The position numbers and the translations under genes are program-made. The notes beneath the pieces are model-generated. The model did no database searches, was not told the origin of the DNA, and saw only the letters and a list, made by a program, of their open reading frames with translations. A stretch of 34,461 nt of DNA from an uncultured Ectothiorhodospiraceae bacterium (GTDB lineage Bacteria; Pseudomonadota; Gammaproteobacteria; S012-40), in NCBI GenBank assembly GCA_945787715.1, contig CALZJE010000036.1, positions 1 through 34,461 on the forward strand, read 5' to 3'. Shown in pieces: positions 7,149 through 15,054 of this stretch; within the stretch, counting starts at the first letter, position 1; each line of letters starts with the position of its first letter.

Positions 7149-7855
7149 GATTTGCGCGCATAGATCATGTAGTTGACATCAATATCATCAGTGATTTTGT
7201 AATTTTTGGATATGGGACTGTAGCTCAATCCTTTCATCGATACTATATTCAAATCTGCAGAACGCATCCAATTGGCAAGCTCTGACGGTTTGATAAACTT
7301 TTTATAGTCGTGAGTTCCTGGTGTTAACATTTTGAGAAAATACTCAGCACCTAGGATAGCTTGAATATAAGACTTTGGTTTTCGATTCAAGGTGGAAAAG
7401 AAAATGGCACCACCGGGTTTTAACATTTTTGCGCATGCATTGATAATGGAAGCTGGGTCGGGTACATGTTCCAACATTTCCATGCAAGTGACTACATCGA
7501 ACTTTTCAGGATGCTGTTCTGCATATTCTTCGACACTGATTTGTTGGTAATCTACAGTCAATCCACTCTCAAGAAGATGAAGTTTGGCAATGTCGATGGG
7601 GCCTTTACCCATATCTATTCCACTCACAGTTGCACCAGATTTGGCCATGGATTCTGATAGAATGCCTCCGCCACAACCAACATCGATTACTGTTTTACCG
7701 CTTAAAGAGGCATTTTGATCAATAAACTTTAATCTCAGTGGATTGATTTCGTGGAGAGGTTTAAATTCACTTTCCGGATCCCACCAGCGAAAGGCAACTT
7801 CATCAAATTTTGCGACCTCTTTTGGGTCGACATTTTCTGCTTTAATTTGTGTCAT
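7145..7855 (-). CDS. ubiG: Ubiquinone biosynthesis O-methyltransferase UbiG
   Basis: This 236-residue class I SAM-dependent methyltransferase has motif I VIDVGCGGGILSESMA (about 56-71), the acidic end of beta2 in SGIDMG, and MEMLEHVPDP (post-I/motif II region). The N terminus, with VDPKEVAKFDEVAFRWWDPESEFKPLHEINPLR, is the hallmark of UbiG, which carries out both O-methylations in ubiquinone synthesis at the membrane-associated Ubi complex. It overlaps mtaD upstream and mupP downstream by 4 bases each, so the four genes are almost certainly one mRNA. Confidence 0.95.
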   Translation of the reverse strand: MTQIKAENVDPKEVAKFDEVAFRWWDPESEFKPLHEINPLRLKFIDQNASLSGKTVIDVGCGGGILSESMAKSGATVSGIDMGKGPIDIAKLHLLESGLTVDYQQISVEEYAEQHPEKFDVVTCMEMLEHVPDPASIINACAKMLKPGGAIFFSTLNRKPKSYIQAILGAEYFLKMLTPGTHDYKKFIKPSELANWMRSADLNIVSMKGLSYSPISKNYKITDDIDVNYMIYARKS

Positions 7856-9177
7856 TTTTTATCTGTCTCGCGTAGTTTATTATTCCATTTCTGCGAATTT
7901 TCATTCAACTTTTGCTCATCAAGTGTTGTAAGTTCTCTATTTTTAAGTAGGCATTTCCCATCTATCCACGTGTGAGTGACTTGAGAGCGTGTAGCTGAAT
8001 AGACGATTTGCGAAATAGGATTGTAGAGAGGTTGTGTCTCTAACTGTGAGAGGTCAATTGCAGCAATATCAGCAGCTTTTCCTTTTACTAGTGATCCTGT
8101 GATATCATCAATTTCTAACGCTTTTGCGCCATTGATGGTTGCCATTTCCAGCGCTATGTGAGCGGGCACCGCTGTTGGATTATCTGAAACCGCTTTTGCC
8201 AGTAATGCTGCACTACGCATCTCCCCTAGCATGTCCAAGTCATTATTACTTGCGGCGCCATCTGTTCCAATGCATACATTAATACCCGCTTCTTGTAAGG
8301 TGTGAACCGGGCAAAAGCCACTTGCGAGTTTCATGTTTGATTCCGCGCAATGCACAACGTTTATCTGTTTTTCTGCACATAGCTGAATTTCTTCTTCTGT
8401 TAATTGTGTCATATGTACTGCGACTAAACGTGAAGAGGCAATACCAAGTTCGGATAAGCGAATTAAAGGACTTACTCCTTTTTGCTCAATCGCCTGCTCA
8501 ACTTCAAACTTTGTTTCGTGTACATGCATATGAATGGGAATGTTGAGCTCATCCGCGTAAGCAGCGATTTTTTTTAACGGCTCATCAGAAACAGTATATG
8601 GCGCGTGCGGGGCGAGTGTCGTGGTGATTCTATCTACTGATTTTAATTGTTTATGAATAGTTAATGCCTTATCCAAATATTCATCTGCATTAGCAGCCCA
8701 AACAGTCGGGAAGTCGATGACAATTAGTCCGATGCTCGCTCGATATCCTGCTTCATCAACAGCTTTTGCAGCCTGGTCTGGGAAAAAGTACATATCGTTA
8801 AAACAGGTAACACCGTTTCGCAAAGACTCAGCAATCGCTAGTTGAGTCCCTTCATGCACAAAATCCTCATTTACCCATTTTGCTTCAGCCGGCCATATAT
8901 GATTTTGTAACCAATCCATCAAGGTCAGGTCGTCAGCATATCCACGAAGTAGATTCATGCTTGCATGAGTATGTGCATTGATTAGCCCTGGGATTAATGC
9001 GTGGTTAGGTAAATCAAATGTCTCTGTTGCTGAATATTGTTGACCAGCTTGCTCATTTGGTATTATGTCAATGATTTTATTTTGATCGATAATCACGCTA
9101 TGATTTTCAAAGCAAGTCGCTGTTGGTTCAACAGGTATAACCCATCCGGCATTAATAATCGAATCTACTCTTTGCAT
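7852..9177 (-). CDS. mtaD: 5'-methylthioadenosine/S-adenosylhomocysteine deaminase (TRZ/ATZ amidohydrolase)
   Basis: This 441-residue amidohydrolase has the metal-binding NAHTHASMNLLRGYADDL (His69, His71), HMHVHE (216-221), VVHCAESNMKLASGFCPV and GTDGAASNNDLDML (Asp306). These follow the MtaD/SAH deaminase pattern. The enzyme deaminates methylthioadenosine to methylthioinosine, which in Pseudomonas is split by MtnP to give methylthioribose-1-phosphate, the substrate of MtnA. mtnA lies close by on the other strand, which supports this reading over a generic chlorohydrolase. It is the first gene of the minus-strand operon. AAGG about 12 bases before the ATG is a plausible ribosome binding site. 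Confidence 0.9.
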   Translation of the reverse strand: MQRVDSIINAGWVIPVEPTATCFENHSVIIDQNKIIDIIPNEQAGQQYSATETFDLPNHALIPGLINAHTHASMNLLRGYADDLTLMDWLQNHIWPAEAKWVNEDFVHEGTQLAIAESLRNGVTCFNDMYFFPDQAAKAVDEAGYRASIGLIVIDFPTVWAANADEYLDKALTIHKQLKSVDRITTTLAPHAPYTVSDEPLKKIAAYADELNIPIHMHVHETKFEVEQAIEQKGVSPLIRLSELGIASSRLVAVHMTQLTEEEIQLCAEKQINVVHCAESNMKLASGFCPVHTLQEAGINVCIGTDGAASNNDLDMLGEMRSAALLAKAVSDNPTAVPAHIALEMATINGAKALEIDDITGSLVKGKAADIAAIDLSQLETQPLYNPISQIVYSATRSQVTHTWIDGKCLLKNRELTTLDEQKLNENSQKWNNKLRETDKK

Positions 9178-9541
9178 GTGTAGCGTACACCTTAACTCGT
9201 GAAATTATGATTGGAAGGCCTATTTTGACACGATATATCTGATTTCTCTATGGCAATTGTTATTATTGGGTTAGCTGTTGGTATGTTGCTACAGTGAAGG
9301 AGAAAGAGTGAAGGAGAAAGCAGGGAATCAATAGGAGGATTTTTGCTGCCACTACTCATGTTGATTTTATAGCAGCAAACGCGATTCGCTCCAAATACGC
9401 TGAGTAGGGTTGTTTCTAGGAGATAGAACTATTAAAACGGTGAATAAGCCCCTTATTTACTATTGATTAATGCTCAAATAGCGTTTATTGGTAGAATGTT
9501 TGCTTTGTTGTTTTTATAATTACTATAAAAAAGGAAATTTT
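9178..9541. other. 364-bp divergent intergenic region between mtaD and the roadblock gene
   Basis: This stretch must contain the mtaD promoter (minus) and the promoter of the roadblock gene (plus). A TATAAT at 9515-9520 lies 22 bases before the roadblock ATG, but no good -35 is at the right distance. A 15-codon ATG frame at 9250-9297 would encode a wholly hydrophobic peptide (MAIVIIGLAVGMLLQ). It lacks a ribosome binding site and I do not call it a gene. A 14-bp tandem duplication is listed separately. Confidence 0.5.
9293..9320 (+). repeat. 14-bp perfect tandem duplication
   Basis: AGTGAAGGAGAAAG occurs twice in direct succession (9293-9306 and 9307-9320) in the gap upstream of the roadblock gene. 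The purine-rich unit resembles a ribosome binding site but no gene starts after it. Recent slippage is the likely origin. Confidence 0.75.
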
Positions 9542-9901
9542 ATGGGCAGTAATGGTATTGATCGAATTTTAAATGAATTCATGAAAGTTAAGGGTGTTAC
9601 TGCTGTCGCTTTGGTAGGACGAGATGGAATTGTTATTGAAAGTGTATCAAATACAAATCTTGATATTGACGCATTAGGTGCGATGGTGGCGACAGCTGTT
9701 GGTACTGCTGAAACATTGGGCTCTGAGTTTGGTTTTGGTGGCCTTGAGTCAAAATTGAACGAATATGCCAACGGAAAAATTCTAATGGCAGCTGCTATTG
9801 ATGAGGTTTTGGCCATTTTTACAGATACCACATCCGTTATTGGTAGTGTTCGTTACGCTGTTAAGAAAAATATGCCAGATGTAATTAATGCTTTGCAATA
9901 A
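9542..9901 (+). CDS. Roadblock/LC7-domain protein (MglB-like)
   Basis: This 119-residue protein is a single roadblock/LC7 domain. A first helix (IDRILNEFMKVKG) leads into beta strands VTAVALVGRDGIVIES, a long central helix (DIDALGAMVATAVGTAETLGSEF), then LESKLNEYANGKILMAAAIDEVLAIFTD and a last helix VRYAVKKNMPDVINAL. Roadblock domains dimerise and act as regulators of small Ras-like GTPases (MglB for MglA, for example), but no GTPase gene is in the window. I chose the ATG at 9542 because AAAAAGGAAA ends about 5 bases before it. The frame extends upstream only through an implausible Cys/Tyr-rich stretch. It is followed by a doubtful small ORF and a protoglobin-domain gene on the same strand, which suggests a signalling cassette. 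Confidence 0.88.
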   Translation: MGSNGIDRILNEFMKVKGVTAVALVGRDGIVIESVSNTNLDIDALGAMVATAVGTAETLGSEFGFGGLESKLNEYANGKILMAAAIDEVLAIFTDTTSVIGSVRYAVKKNMPDVINALQ

Positions 9902-9929
9902 CTTCGCCGAGGATTTTAACAGCTGTATA

Positions 9930-10100
9930 ATGAAGTCTAATATTTTGAATGATCTTTTGCATGACTTTACTGAGCGAGATGGTGTTGTTTCTGTTGCTAT
10001 TTTAATGTTGCTTACTGTAGATGATACTTCTGCAAAAAAACTATGCAGCAATGTTAAAAATGATTTATTTCGACTGAGGCTCTGTTTAACTACCGACTAA
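9930..10100 (+). CDS. Doubtful small ORF, possibly a truncated roadblock-like remnant
   Basis: This 56-codon frame lies between the roadblock and protoglobin genes. Its start, ILNDLLHDFTERDGVVSVAIL, resembles the beginning of the roadblock protein upstream (ILNEFMKVKGVTAVALV), but the rest of that domain is missing and the C terminus matches nothing I know. No good ribosome binding site precedes the ATG; GAGG at 9909 is 17 bases away. It may be a decayed second copy, a real small protein, or chance. Frame-restored homologues in relatives would settle this. Confidence 0.3.
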   Translation: MKSNILNDLLHDFTERDGVVSVAILMLLTVDDTSAKKLCSNVKNDLFRLRLCLTTD

Positions 10101-10174
10101 ATTGAACTTCGATTTAATAAATAAGAATACTAATAAGGATGTCATCTTTATATTTGAAATTTGAGGAAAGGTCT

Positions 10175-10762
10175 ATGACAGTAACGCAATCATTTTATAA
10201 TATAATTTCAAGGCTCATTTCTTTTGAAGAGTCAGATTGGCAAATTTTGTCCAAGGAAGCTGATGTAATTAAAACTTGGGCGGCGGATTTCATTCATGTT
10301 TTTTACGATACCTTATATAGTATTGAAGAGACTACGGCTGTTTTTCATGATGGTGAACGAGCGAAACTGGAAGCAACACTTGAACAATGGATTGACGATA
10401 TATTAAGTGGTGATCAGGGTGAAAAATTCTGGAATCACCAACGATATATTGCATTGCTACATATTAAGCGTGGTACTAAAAATTTGTATATGCTTGGTAT
10501 GATGAATAGGTTGCAACAAATGTTTTTGTTAAAAAGTATGGAGAGTTTTGAGCAGGATAAAGCTATTCAAGTATATTCTGCATTCTTGAGGCTTTCAGGA
10601 ATGGTCGCTGGCTTAATTGCTGAGTGTTACGATGAGGTGACCGAAACTAGTACACACGCAGGATTATCTCGAGTAGGTTTGAATGAAGCTTTGGTTTCTC
10701 GTATTAAAGCTATACAGATTGATAAAATGCTGAAAGAGGCTGAAGAGATCACAGCTGCGTAA
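10175..10762 (+). CDS. Stand-alone protoglobin / globin-coupled-sensor domain protein
   Basis: This 195-residue all-helical protein fits the sensor globin found at the N terminus of globin-coupled sensors. FYDTLYSIEETTAVF (43-57), a helix with LEATLEQWIDDILSG (65-79), then RYIALLHIKRGTKNLYMLGMMNRLQ match that pattern. His96 in ALLHIKRG sits where the proximal heme ligand falls, before the G-x-x-x-x-Y segment. Unlike HemAT or GGDEF-linked sensors there is no output domain, only about 50 extra C-terminal residues (ending EEITAA). The ATG at 10175 follows GAGGAAAGG with good spacing. An in-frame ATG at 10139 would add 12 residues but has its purine run too close. Likely function: heme-based O2/NO sensing, passed to a partner protein. 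Confidence 0.75.
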   Translation: MTVTQSFYNIISRLISFEESDWQILSKEADVIKTWAADFIHVFYDTLYSIEETTAVFHDGERAKLEATLEQWIDDILSGDQGEKFWNHQRYIALLHIKRGTKNLYMLGMMNRLQQMFLLKSMESFEQDKAIQVYSAFLRLSGMVAGLIAECYDEVTETSTHAGLSRVGLNEALVSRIKAIQIDKMLKEAEEITAA

Positions 10763-11184
10763 TTATTACGAGTGATCCGCTGGATGATAATTCTACGTTC
10801 ACACTAAATCTAGAGATAGATATTTTGTTGATTAAGCATGTTGAAACGATTGAAAAAAAAACAAAACCAAAATGCAAAGTTTAATTCTGCATATAGAGAT
10901 GAAAGGATTGCGCTTCGAGACTAATTTCATGGGAGTTGAATTAGGATACATAAAGTTAAATCGACTTCATTGACGATTGGCGAGCTAGATTTGCAAATCA
11001 GATTTTGCGGTCAGTTTGAATTCCTGTATTTCGATCAATAAACGATCAAAACATATCTTCTTGTTCAGCTCATGAATCACTGCTCTAATAAGATTTCTCC
11101 TGGTTAAAATAAAGTTTTTTGTGATTGTCCATTCGAAATTCGCTATCATATGGCCTCTTTATTTATTGGAGTTCGAGAAGAGGG
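10763..11184. other. 422-bp intergenic region before mtnA
   Basis: No supported gene. A 28-codon frame at 10838-10924 would give a strongly basic peptide (MLKRLKKKQNQN...) but has no clear ribosome binding site. GATTTGCAAATC at 10988-10999 is a perfect 12-bp palindrome and could be an operator. The mtnA promoter candidate is at 11061-11089. No terminator is recognisable after the protoglobin gene. Confidence 0.5.
11061..11089 (+). promoter_or_regulatory. Candidate sigma70 promoter for mtnA
   Basis: TTGTTC (11061-11066), a 17-base spacer, then TCTAAT (11084-11089). The -10 matches 5 of 6 consensus bases and the -35 only 3 of 6. It would give a leader of roughly 90 bases before the mtnA ATG at 11185. 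Confidence 0.35.
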
Positions 11185-12231
11185 ATGGCGCAAGACAATT
11201 ACGATAAAATTAGACCTGTATGTTGGAAAAATGATCATTTGGAATTATTGGACCAGAGAATCCTTCCCAAAAAACACGAGTTTATTGTATATAATGATTT
11301 AGTTGATGTAGCGGATGCTATCACTGATATGGTAGTTCGTGGCGCGCCTGCCATTGGGATCACTGCAGCTTATGGCGTAGTGCTAGCAGCAAGAGCTCGT
11401 TATGCCGAGGATGGTGATAACTGGAAGGCTAATATAGAAAAAGACCTGAAATATTTAGCTGACTCTCGTCCAACCGCGGTGAACCTGTTTTGGGCAATTG
11501 ATCAGATGAAACAATCTATCGCCCAGGTTTCAGGCGATCCGGTGCCTGTATTGCTCTCGAAAGCTAATCATATTCTCGAAGAAGATATCGCTGCTAATAA
11601 AGCGATGGGTGCCGCTGGTGCAGCCTTAATATCTGATAAGTGTGCTGTGTTAACACACTGTAATGCTGGGGCGCTGGCAACAGGTGGTTATGGAACAGCG
11701 CTAGGGGTTATTCGAAGTGCTTTCGCTCAGGGAAAAATAGAAAATGTTTATGCTGATGAAACGCGACCTTGGATGCAAGGCTCACGATTGACTGCTTGGG
11801 AATTAGCTCATGATGATATTCCTGTTACTCTGCAGTCTGACGGCGTTGCAGCTTACTTGATGCAACAAGGAAAAATAGAGTGGGTTATTGTTGGCTCAGA
11901 TCGCATTGCAAGCAATGGAGATGTGGCAAATAAAATCGGAACTTATGGTTTAGCTGTTCTTGCTAAATTTCACGGTGTTAAATTTATGGTGGCAGCACCA
12001 ACTTCCACAATAGACATGAATATTAGTCAGGGTTCAGATATACCTATTGAGCAGCGTGGGGAAGATGAAGTGCTTGGTTGTGGTGGAAAAAGAATCGCTG
12101 CTGCCGGCGTGAAAGCTTGGAATCCTGCCTTTGACGTAACTCCTGCTGCGTTGGTTGATGCAATTGTCACCGAGAAAGGTGTTGTGCAGAATCCAACGCC
12201 TAAGAAAATGCAGGAGTTGATGACAAATTAA
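11185..12231 (+). CDS. mtnA: Methylthioribose-1-phosphate isomerase
   Basis: This 348-residue protein of the eIF2B-like isomerase family has MVVRGAPAIGITAAYG near the N terminus, THCNAGALATGGYGTALGV with the catalytic Cys159, DETRPWMQGSRLTAWEL, and GSDRIASNGDVANKIGTY with the catalytic Asp239. It converts methylthioribose-1-phosphate to methylthioribulose-1-phosphate in methionine salvage. I chose the ATG at 11185, preceded by GAGAAGAGGG, over an upstream TTG at 11125 that would add 20 unlikely residues. mtaD, which supplies the pathway upstream, is about 2 kb away on the other strand. gyrA follows after 119 bases. Confidence 0.95.
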   Translation: MAQDNYDKIRPVCWKNDHLELLDQRILPKKHEFIVYNDLVDVADAITDMVVRGAPAIGITAAYGVVLAARARYAEDGDNWKANIEKDLKYLADSRPTAVNLFWAIDQMKQSIAQVSGDPVPVLLSKANHILEEDIAANKAMGAAGAALISDKCAVLTHCNAGALATGGYGTALGVIRSAFAQGKIENVYADETRPWMQGSRLTAWELAHDDIPVTLQSDGVAAYLMQQGKIEWVIVGSDRIASNGDVANKIGTYGLAVLAKFHGVKFMVAAPTSTIDMNISQGSDIPIEQRGEDEVLGCGGKRIAAAGVKAWNPAFDVTPAALVDAIVTEKGVVQNPTPKKMQELMTN

Positions 12232-12268
12232 CCCTATCTGTTTCTAATTGCCCGAATGGTGAACACAT

Positions 12269-12296
12269 TTGGTGTAGTCATTCGTTCCGATATGAT
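12269..12296 (+). promoter_or_regulatory. Candidate gyrA promoter
   Basis: TTGGTG (12269-12274), a 16-base spacer, and TATGAT (12291-12296). The -10 is a 5/6 match and the -35 is weak. CGAATG (12253-12258) and CATTCG (12279-12284) form an inverted repeat spanning the -35 region. Confidence 0.35.
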
Positions 12297-12350
12297 ACAA
12301 TTTCACGTTTAAACTGACTTGCTTCAAGCTTTTGGAAATCACTGAAATAT

Positions 12351-15023
12351 ATGGAAACATTCGCCAAAGAAGTACATTCGATAAATATTGAAGACGAGAT
12401 GCGTCAATCTTACATGGCGTATGCCATGAGCGTTATTGTTGGTCGCGCCTTGCCTGATGTTCGTGATGGGTTGAAACCAGTGCATCGTCGCGTGTTATAC
12501 GCCATGAATGAACTCAGTAATGACTGGAATAAGCCGTATAAAAAATCCGCTCGCGTTGTAGGGGATGTTATCGGTAAATATCACCCTCATGGTGATTCCG
12601 CAGTATATGATGCATTGGTACGAATGGCGCAGCCATTTTCTATGCGTTATATGTTAATCGATGGTCAGGGTAACTTCGGTTCAGTTGATGGTGATTCACC
12701 TGCGGCTATGCGTTACACCGAAGTACGCATGAATAAAATTGCCCATGAACTCTTAGCGGATCTAGAGAAAGAAACCGTCGATTTCATTTCTAACTACGAT
12801 GAATCTGAAACTGAGCCTTCAGTTTTTCCTGCCAAAACACCTAATTTATTGGTCAATGGCTCTTCTGGTATTGCAGTAGGTATCGCGACCAATATTCCTC
12901 CTCATAATATGAGTGAAGTTGTCAGCGGTTGTCTGGCGCTAATAGATAATCCTGATATCGATATTGCTGGGTTGATGGAGCATATTCCTGGTCCTGATTT
13001 TCCAACCGCTGGCATGATCAACGGTGCGAAAGGAATTCACGAAGCTTACCGTACAGGGAAAGGCCGAATTTATATTCGATCCCGTTCGCATATTGAAGAA
13101 GAGAAAAACGGTAAAGAAAAAATTGTTGTTACGGAGCTTCCTTATCAGGTTAATAAGGCGCGTCTTTTAGAGAAAATTGCTGAGCTTGTTAAAGATAAAA
13201 AGTTAGAAGGCATTACTGAGCTACGCGATGAGTCTGACAAAGACGGGATTCGTATGGTTATCGAATTACGTCGTGGTGAATCTTCAGACGTTGTATTGAA
13301 TAACCTTTATCAGCAAACTCAAATGCAAAACGTGTTTGGGATAAATCTGGTTGCGCTGTGTGATGAAGAGCCGAAACTGTTAAATCTAAAACAGATTCTT
13401 GAAGCCTTTGTTCGTCACAGACGTGAGGTTGTTACTCGACGAACATTATTCGATTTGCGTAAAGCGCGTGAACGAGCTCATATTCTGGAAGGCTTGGCAG
13501 TTGCGTTAGCGAATATCGATCCAATTATTGCAACAATTAAAGCATCTCCGACATCTGCTGAAGCGAAAGTTGCCTTATTAGCTCAGGCTTGGGAGCCTGG
13601 TATCGTAACTACGATGCTTGGTAGTGCAGGTGCTGATCTTTCTCGTCCTGATGAGCTAGGTGCGGACTTTGGTATAACAGAACAAGGTTACCGCATGTCT
13701 CCTGTGCAAGCGCAGGCAATTTTAGATATGCGCTTAAATCGCTTAACAGGTTTAGAGAAGGAAAAAATTCATGGAGAATTTAAAGAGCTTCTGATTAAGA
13801 TAGAAGATCTGTTAGAAATTCTGATGAAGCCAGAGCGTTTAATGCAGGTTATCCGTGATGAATTACAAGAAATTAAAGATCAGTATGGTGATGAGCGTCG
13901 AACTGAAATTGTTCACACTCAACAAGATCTGTGTTTGGAGGATTTAATTACTGATGAACCAATGGTTGTTACTTTATCACATGAAGGTTATGTGAAATCG
14001 CAACCATTGACGACTTATGATGCTCAGCGTCGCGGTGGTCGTGGTAAATCTTCTACCAATATGAAAGATGAAGACTTTATCGATAAGCTCTTTATCGCTA
14101 ATGCGCATGATACTATGCTTTGCTTTTCAAGCCGTGGAAAACTCTACTGGCTCAAAGTTTATCAGATTCCTCAATCTTCTCGTGTGGCTCGTGGCAAACC
14201 GATTGTCAATCTTTTGCCGTTGGAAAAAGATGAAAAGATAAACACCATCTTACCGATCCGTGAATATGAAGACGATAAGTTTGTTTTCATGGCCACAACA
14301 AATGGTACGGTGAAGAAAACACCGCTTAAAGAGTTCTCTCGACAAAGGGCTAATGGCATTATTGCTATTGACCTACGTGAAGATAATCATCTAGTCAGTG
14401 CTGATATTACTGATGGAACAAAAGATATTATTTTGTTCTCCAGCTTTGGTAAAGCTGCGCGCTTCAACGAAAGTACAGTTCGCTCAATGGGCCGTACTGC
14501 CGCTGGTGTGCGGGGTATTAGATTAGGCGAAGGTCAAGAAGTCATTGCCTTGATTATCGAAGGCGAGGGTATGGTGCTTACCGCAACCGAAAATGGTTAT
14601 GGTAAACGTACTGATATCGCAGAATATCCATCAAAGGGCCGTGGTGGGCAAGGTGTTATCTCTATTCAAACCAGCGAACGTAATGGTGCGGTGGTTGGTG
14701 CTGTGCTGGTTAAGGAAGAAGATGAAATTATGTTGATTAGCACGCAAGGTACGCTGATTCGTACACGTATTAACGAAATTTCAGTCGTTGGTAGAAATAC
14801 TCAAGGTGTTCGATTGATGAATCTGAGTAATGATGAACAATTGATGAGTATCGACCGAATTTGTGAATTAGATGCTCAAGGCGGTAACGATGGTTCAGGT
14901 GATGATGAAGCAGCAGAATCAGTCGAAAGCAACGAAAGCAACGAAAGCAACGAAAGCAACGAAAGCAACGAAAGCAACGAAAGCAACGAAAGCAACGAAA
15001 GCGGCCCCGATACAGAACAGTAA
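12351..15023 (+). CDS. gyrA: DNA gyrase subunit A
   Basis: This 890-residue protein is the breakage-reunion and DNA-wrapping subunit of gyrase. The catalytic tyrosine is Tyr122 in AAMRYTEVR, in the same numbering as E. coli. The quinolone-resistance region reads [13 protein letters not shown] with Ser83 and Asp87, the quinolone-susceptible residues. The C-terminal beta-pinwheel carries the GyrA box QRRGGRGK (about residue 560), needed for DNA wrapping. After the acidic linker the tail is (ESN)8-ES-GPDTEQ, encoded by a tandem 9-bp repeat; most GyrA tails are acidic but not so regular. The gene is preceded by a possible promoter and followed by serC after 31 bases with no terminator. Confidence 0.98.
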   Translation: METFAKEVHSINIEDEMRQSYMAYAMSVIVGRALPDVRDGLKPVHRRVLYAMNELSNDWNKPYKKSARVVGDVIGKYHPHGDSAVYDALVRMAQPFSMRYMLIDGQGNFGSVDGDSPAAMRYTEVRMNKIAHELLADLEKETVDFISNYDESETEPSVFPAKTPNLLVNGSSGIAVGIATNIPPHNMSEVVSGCLALIDNPDIDIAGLMEHIPGPDFPTAGMINGAKGIHEAYRTGKGRIYIRSRSHIEEEKNGKEKIVVTELPYQVNKARLLEKIAELVKDKKLEGITELRDESDKDGIRMVIELRRGESSDVVLNNLYQQTQMQNVFGINLVALCDEEPKLLNLKQILEAFVRHRREVVTRRTLFDLRKARERAHILEGLAVALANIDPIIATIKASPTSAEAKVALLAQAWEPGIVTTMLGSAGADLSRPDELGADFGITEQGYRMSPVQAQAILDMRLNRLTGLEKEKIHGEFKELLIKIEDLLEILMKPERLMQVIRDELQEIKDQYGDERRTEIVHTQQDLCLEDLITDEPMVVTLSHEGYVKSQPLTTYDAQRRGGRGKSSTNMKDEDFIDKLFIANAHDTMLCFSSRGKLYWLKVYQIPQSSRVARGKPIVNLLPLEKDEKINTILPIREYEDDKFVFMATTNGTVKKTPLKEFSRQRANGIIAIDLREDNHLVSADITDGTKDIILFSSFGKAARFNESTVRSMGRTAAGVRGIRLGEGQEVIALIIEGEGMVLTATENGYGKRTDIAEYPSKGRGGQGVISIQTSERNGAVVGAVLVKEEDEIMLISTQGTLIRTRINEISVVGRNTQGVRLMNLSNDEQLMSIDRICELDAQGGNDGSGDDEAAESVESNESNESNESNESNESNESNESNESGPDTEQ
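14925..15002 (+). repeat. 9-bp tandem repeat in the gyrA 3' end
   Basis: GAAAGCAAC is repeated eight times without any mismatch (14925-14996), followed by a partial GAAAGC. The unit is in frame (Glu-Ser-Asn), so copy-number change would lengthen or shorten the GyrA tail by three residues without a frameshift. Perfect identity at synonymous sites points to recent slippage. Confidence 0.97.
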
Positions 15024-15054
15024 ATACTAGTTTTATTGAATTTAGGAGTGATGA

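Noticed and set aside
9250-9297. 15-codon hydrophobic peptide upstream of the roadblock gene
   Set aside because: Too short and no ribosome binding site; could be chance, although its composition is membrane-like.
10838-10924. 28-codon basic peptide before mtnA
   Set aside because: Short, Lys-rich because of an A run, and without a ribosome binding site; not enough to call a gene.
10763-11184. SAM or other riboswitch before mtnA
   Set aside because: I looked because of the methionine-salvage gene but saw no recognisable aptamer core or expression platform, only a 12-bp palindrome.
14925-15002. CRISPR-like direct repeats
   Set aside because: The units are 9 bp, contiguous, without spacers, and encode Glu-Ser-Asn in frame inside gyrA.
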